Shown here piece by piece: positions 59,447-64,000 of a DNA stretch of 64,000 nt. The notes under the pieces are model-generated. The model was not told where the DNA came from. It saw nothing but the letters and a program-made list of their open reading frames with translations, and made no database searches. The translations under genes and the position numbers were made by a program. Source of the DNA: Chlorops oryzae (Eukaryota; Arthropoda; Insecta; Diptera; Chloropidae); contig CM035809.1 of NCBI GenBank assembly GCA_020466095.1, positions 23,621,942-23,685,941 of the forward strand, read 5' to 3'. How positions within the stretch are numbered: the stretch's first letter is position 1; the number at the start of each line of letters is the position of its first letter.

Positions 59447-61045
59447 ACGAATGATAATTCCGCACACGCAAGTGCTTACCGCAATGGCGTACCTATTGTG
59501 ATTTATTATCCCGAATTTGACGAGAGTTCATTTCTTCTTCATAGAAAATGTGGAATATGTTTTGAGACTTAAGAGAAACTCGTGTAATTCGTGTACGTTA
59601 AATTTAAGTTAGTTTTTTTTTTTAATTATAGTTTTTCTGACATTTTCCACTAATATTCCACAATATATTTTGTTTTTGCAATCATTGATTTTAATTTTGT
59701 CTACAAAAAAAAAAAAAAAATAATAAAAATTTATCGACTGTATGATTTCTCATCGTAGTTAAAACAGACCAAATCCAAATCATTTCGCTTGTATATTCTT
59801 CTCGCCATTTTAAGCTATTTAGTTAAGTTATAGTCTTAAGTTATTTTTTCAATTATGATTAAAATATTCTCGAACTTTTACAGTAAAAAAAAAAAAAGAA
59901 AAATTCTCATGAGAAACTATTTATGAATTTTGCGTTTCTATTTGATAATGCCGAAAAGTGATTTAAATATTGTAAAAGCATATTTAAGTTTAATACTCGT
60001 CCGGTAAGCTTAAGTAACCCTCAAAAAAGAACCCATTTTTTTTTTTTTTTTTTTGTTAGAAAGGATATGTTAAAAGCCACATGGGCATCTGGCGCACTGA
60101 TAGGTCTCATAACATTGATTAAATGGAAATTTTCCTGAGTTGTTTGAAAACGTCCTGAGGAAAAGAACATGCAAATATGTGTGGTGTTATTTTATACATA
60201 TCTTATACTACTTATATCCTTTATAAAGCAATAAAAAAGAAGCCAGTATGTCCTCCCTTTAGTTATTATTGCTCTGTATGGTCTTATTTCATAAATATTT
60301 GTTTCCAACAATTTAGAAAATATTAATTGTGTAAAATTTATTTAGCTGACTTAATCTACTTCATTAAACATTTATACACACAGTATTCATTTGATTAAAT
60401 CATTTCATTTATACGTAAAGAAAAACGGATTTTTTTTTTGTTTCGTTAAGCTCTCTATTATACAATAGCATTTGCTAGTATAACAGTTTTCTCTATACTT
60501 TTTTAATTGATGCGAAGAAATAGAGAATTTTTGTTTTTTCAAGCACAAAAATATCGCCAGGGTATCATACAACAAATATTCCAAAAGATTTTACAAATTA
60601 AAACAATTTTCAGCTCCAAGAATATGGGCTGAAAATTTAAATGAAAAAAAAAAAAAAAAAAAAAAAACTAGAAAATAAATGTCACCTTGTTCTCAGCATT
60701 CAATTAATTGGAGCAAAATGCTCTCACTCAAACTGTTAAAAATTTCTCTACTACATAACTGTGCCCCCTCAAATTTTCTTTTTTCAATCATTTCGACTGT
60801 TATATTTATAACAATTTTAATTCTAAATATGAAAATGAAAAGATACCTAACCTCACAGAAACGCTCTAACTACCGTTAACCTCTCTAAAATGCTAAATGT
60901 CATTTCTATTAACTGTTAATTGGGTGTGCGAAAAAACTCTTCGGAATAGAAAAAAAAATGATCAAAAGTAAAAAAAATATGAAAATAAAAGCATTCAATA
61001 TTGAATGTTATATATTAACGTTTTGTCTTGGTGTATAATGGAAGC
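59447..61045. other. Usp1 3' UTR and intergenic DNA
   Basis: AT-rich with poly-A runs (about 60641-60667). Possible polyadenylation signals include AATAAA at about 59721 and 60230. No gene recognised. Confidence 0.4.
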
Positions 61046-61284
61046 ATATATGTATAACTATATATGTCACTCAGGAGCCGTTTCTATTTTGGCTCTTTTC
61101 AACACGGTCTTGGGTACCCACCACGGTCTTGGGTACCCACCAAAATGAGCATTTTTCACTTAGGTACTCACCAAAAGTATTTCTCTCTCGCTCTTTTTTT
61201 TTGCCTGCCGAGTAACATCTCTTTCTAACTGGCGCGAAATGTCCCGCCCAAAATCTATGAGAGTGACATATATAGTAATATATG
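61046..61284. mobile_element. Minisatellite-carrying MITE (family F), copy 3, two units
   Basis: It has the same terminal motif (TATAACTATATATGTCACTC) and body as 25678-25910, with two 19-bp units, the first partly altered (CAACACGGTCTTGGGTACC). Intergenic. Confidence 0.8.
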
Positions 61285-61697
61285 GATGGAAGTGTCATCA
61301 ATGCCAATTTTCCAAATCATGCTTTTTACTCTCACAAGGGGCAACGTCTTCTAGACATAATCGATTTCGCTCATATTTATACGATATGAAGGTCCAAGCG
61401 GACCCCGTTATAAGCCGGGAAAGAACACACTAGAAGAAGAAGAAGAAGAAGGTCCAAGCTTGAAATAAGTAGAAGAGAAGTGAGAACTCCAGATAGCCAA
61501 GCCATCCATCAAGTGGCGTAGCGAGAAAATTCGGTGGCCGGAGATCAATGGGGGAAGAATGGAGGAACGACCTTTATAAAAATTGAAATATGATTTGGCG
61601 CCCAGCGACCCACACACTACGCTACTGCATCCATCATTAGAAAGAAATCATTTTGACGATGGGCTCTCTCATCGTATAAGCCTTTTAAGTTCATATG
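61285..61697. other. Intergenic DNA
   Basis: An (AGA)n run lies at about 61434-61450. No gene recognised. Confidence 0.35.
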
Positions 61698-61932
61698 CAG
61701 GGATGCCCACCACTACATTGAAAGCTTGCGATAGTGTGTGTGCGCATTGCACTGAAGAACGTTTTTCGCCTTTTTCAGTTCTCTTTTTGCTTCATCCGAC
61801 ATAGGTCTTGCTCGTTCGCTGCCTGATGTCAGACTAAACAGGTTTCGATTTCTCAGCTTGCTTGTTGCCTTTTGTGTATGTACACAAGCATTTGCTCTCA
61901 ATGCTCCGAAGCTTGCTCCGCGGGCATCCCTG
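61698..61932. mobile_element. MITE with CAGGGATGCCC ends
   Basis: CAGGGATGCCC at the left and GGGCATCCCTG at the right, flanked by CATATG-like sequence on both sides. 235 bp, no coding frame. A weak tRNA-like stretch (GGATTCAACTC) lies just downstream at about 61960-62025. Confidence 0.65.
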
Positions 61933-63013
61933 TTCATATGTCAGTTAGCCAAACGGCGGTTGTTGCCGTAGCGTTAAGATCTCGGATTTAGCAATTTGAT
62001 GGTCATGGATTCAACTCTCCGTGGGACCTTCATCTACTATCAATTTTGAGCGAGATCGGTGTTCACGATTAGAGGCGGCTACTGCCCAGTCAGTCTATGA
62101 AAAACTTTTCCATTATTTTTCATTCTATCTCATATTCATGAAAATATTTCTCTAACAGAAGAAAAGAATGCAATCAAATGTAGATGTAAATTGTCTTATT
62201 TTTGATCCAATTTCTTATTTTCAATTTTCGTCACACCCCTTCCGTCTGTTGAATAAAAAAAAAAAAATTCAATACTAAATAAAATATTACAAAAAAAATT
62301 AAAATTGAAAAAGAAAAAAAAAAATCAAGAAAAATCAAAATAAATTGAAAGTTATACTGTCAAAACTATAAGAATTGAAATTAATATATCGAAAAGTTGA
62401 AAGGCAATAGTTGTTAGTCAATGTTGTAATTAATAAAAGATCTCCTCTTCTTGTGTTAAGTGTGTTGCTAAGGAACAATTTCGCAGCTCTTTACTCTCTC
62501 TCTCTCTCTCTCTCATAATTTCACTCTATCGGACTGTCAAATCCTTAGGGATTATGTTTTTTTCTCGACTCTACATTCTTGTCCATAAATTCTTTGGGAA
62601 TATCATTTGATTGTAGATATTCCAAGAAAAGTGGCAAACGCTAATTTCCTTTCCGTCTCTCTTTAGCAATTGAAAGGAAAACTTTTTATTGTTCCTTAGA
62701 ATAAATATACAAAATACATTAATTGTCCAAATAATAATCCAGTATGGTGTCTAAACTAGAAAAATAACGTAAAAGATGTTGTTTCTTTTTATGAAAAATG
62801 TAACATCTGCAAAAAAAAATTTAATGCAAATATAATGAAAAAATAAACCTTTTTAAAATCGATAAAAAAAAAAAACGAACACTATCAAGCAAGGATGATA
62901 GATTATAAGGTTACGACAATCAGATTTCAAAATTTGATTCTTTGCGCATGTACACTTGTGACGTAGCGTTAAAAGAATTCTGATTGGTTGAAATTATTGA
63001 AAATTTTCAAACA
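61933..63013. other. Intergenic DNA
   Basis: AT-rich with a short (CT)n run at about 62493-62513. No gene recognised. Confidence 0.35.
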
Positions 63014-63322
63014 GGGGTCGTCCATACATTACGTCATCATACAGGGGGTGGAGGGGGTCTCGCGAATGGTGACGCTTGATGATGCGGGGGAGGGGGGTCA
63101 ATCCGCAATGATCACGTCATCATCTCTATCTTATAAGAAAACACTATTAAACTATATTTTGAAGAAATTAATTTCTATTTACTTGTGAAATAATAAAGAG
63201 CTCAAAGATGATGTCAAACAAGGGGGGGGGGAGGGGGTTCTGGACGATGACGATTGATGATAAGGGGGAGGAGGGGGTCTAAAATGGTCAAAATCATGCT
63301 GACGTAATATATGGACGGCCCC
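63014..63322. mobile_element. MITE with GGGGTCGTCCATACATTACG ends
   Basis: GGGGTCGTCCATACATTACG at the left is mirrored by CGTAATATATGGACGGCCCC at the right. GGGGGAGGGGG tracts occur inside both halves. The terminal sequence is of a type I recall from many insect genomes, but I cannot name the superfamily. Confidence 0.75.
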
Positions 63323-63600
63323 ACAAAAACTTTAAATTAAAGATTTTATGTGTGTACAGCGTTGCCACTGACATTCGAAAAACATACTACCAATTTGAAA
63401 CTTTCACAAAGCCTGGCTTTTACATACTTGTATCGTCTTTAAGATATGCGATTCCTGTAAAATGACCAATTAAAAAAACAAAAAACCGTTTAATAACTTA
63501 AATTAAAAGTAGAACTGGAAAATGTTTACAGAAATATTTAAAAAAAATTTTTATACAACTCTGTGGCATCACTAACAAAAACGTCACAAGTGCTCGGATA

Positions 63601-63980
63601 AGGCTAGGCGTCGACTACTCAATTTTTAGTAGGCCAATTTTTGGTTGGAAAAGTGATCTTGCGCGCCGACTATACAATTTAAAATTGGATACTTTCAATT
63701 CAATTAATTTATTATTAATTAACTACATAATAATTTGTTAATTACTCGGTACCGTGTGTTTATAGAACACTACCAACTAAAAATTGAGTAGTGTGCGGCG
63801 CCCCATAAGAACGTTTGTAACACCAAACACTTGGCCAATTTAAAATTTGTGGCAAAACACAAATTTTTTATTGGGTCAACTAAAAATTGGAATGTCGGCG
63901 CGCTCTCATATAGTTCTGTGTCCCACAAACACCCAACTTAAATTGGCCAACTGAAAATTGAGTAGTCGGCGCCTAGCCTA
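63601..63980. mobile_element. MITE with AGGCTAGGCGYCGACTACTC ends
   Basis: AGGCTAGGCGTCGACTACTC at the left is mirrored by GAGTAGTCGGCGCCTAGCCT at the right. Internal AATTTTTAGT/ACTAAAAATT and CGGCGC motifs repeat the pattern. 380 bp, no coding frame. Confidence 0.8.
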
Positions 63981-64000
63981 AAAGTTAAAGTCTGCGCATG

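Overview
This window is nuclear DNA from an insect, most likely a higher fly (Diptera, Schizophora). The evidence is AT-rich intergenic DNA, short GT-AG introns, CAG/CAA (poly-Gln) tracts in exons, a Himar/irritans-type mariner, and the best protein resemblances being to Drosophila genes. The exact genus cannot be read from the sequence. From memory, the Drosophila melanogaster counterparts of the first genes (Efa6, an SRBD1/Tex-like gene, mRRF2) lie close together on 3R, so part of an ancestral gene neighbourhood is probably preserved here.

Layout. 1-952 (+): 3' end of Efa6, an Arf6 exchange factor (end of the PH domain plus a Gln-rich tail). 953-11133: intergenic DNA dense in small inverted-repeat transposons. 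16737-11134 (-): SRBD1, a Tex-like nucleic-acid-binding protein in 13 exons; its introns carry a decayed Himar-type mariner and a 0.9 kb foldback. 18438-21422 (+): mRRF2/GFM2, the mitochondrial ribosome-recycling EF-G paralogue, 9 exons. 23427-35816 (+): an unrecognised coiled-coil protein with about 27 Gly-Ile-Asp-Pro repeat units in a three-residue register, and a duplicated exon that may act as an alternative 3' terminal exon. 41408-39867 (-): eEF1-gamma, complete. 48166-59242 (+): Usp1-like deubiquitinase with Cys box, QDAHEF box and GHY His box. 59447-64000: 3' UTR and intergenic DNA with more inverted-repeat elements.

The genes are ordinary cellular genes that do not form one pathway. 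Two act in translation (mRRF2 in mitochondria, eEF1-gamma in the cytosol), one in membrane traffic (Efa6), one in nucleic-acid binding (SRBD1) and one in deubiquitination linked to DNA damage (Usp1).

Two themes stand out. First, there is a rich set of non-autonomous terminal-inverted-repeat elements: at least 15 families, several with two to four copies inside the window. They include a TTAA-flanked family of about 735 bp, a family carrying a 19-bp minisatellite whose unit number differs between copies (2, 7, 2), nested insertions, and several elements carrying or abutting tRNA-like pol III promoter modules. Second, four of the genes contain isolated one-base frame breaks inside clearly conserved coding sequence, and Usp1 contains a 0.6 kb scrambled re-copy of its own exon. 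Together these point to uncorrected assembly indels rather than four neighbouring pseudogenes. I saw no prokaryotic features, CRISPR arrays or intact viral genes.
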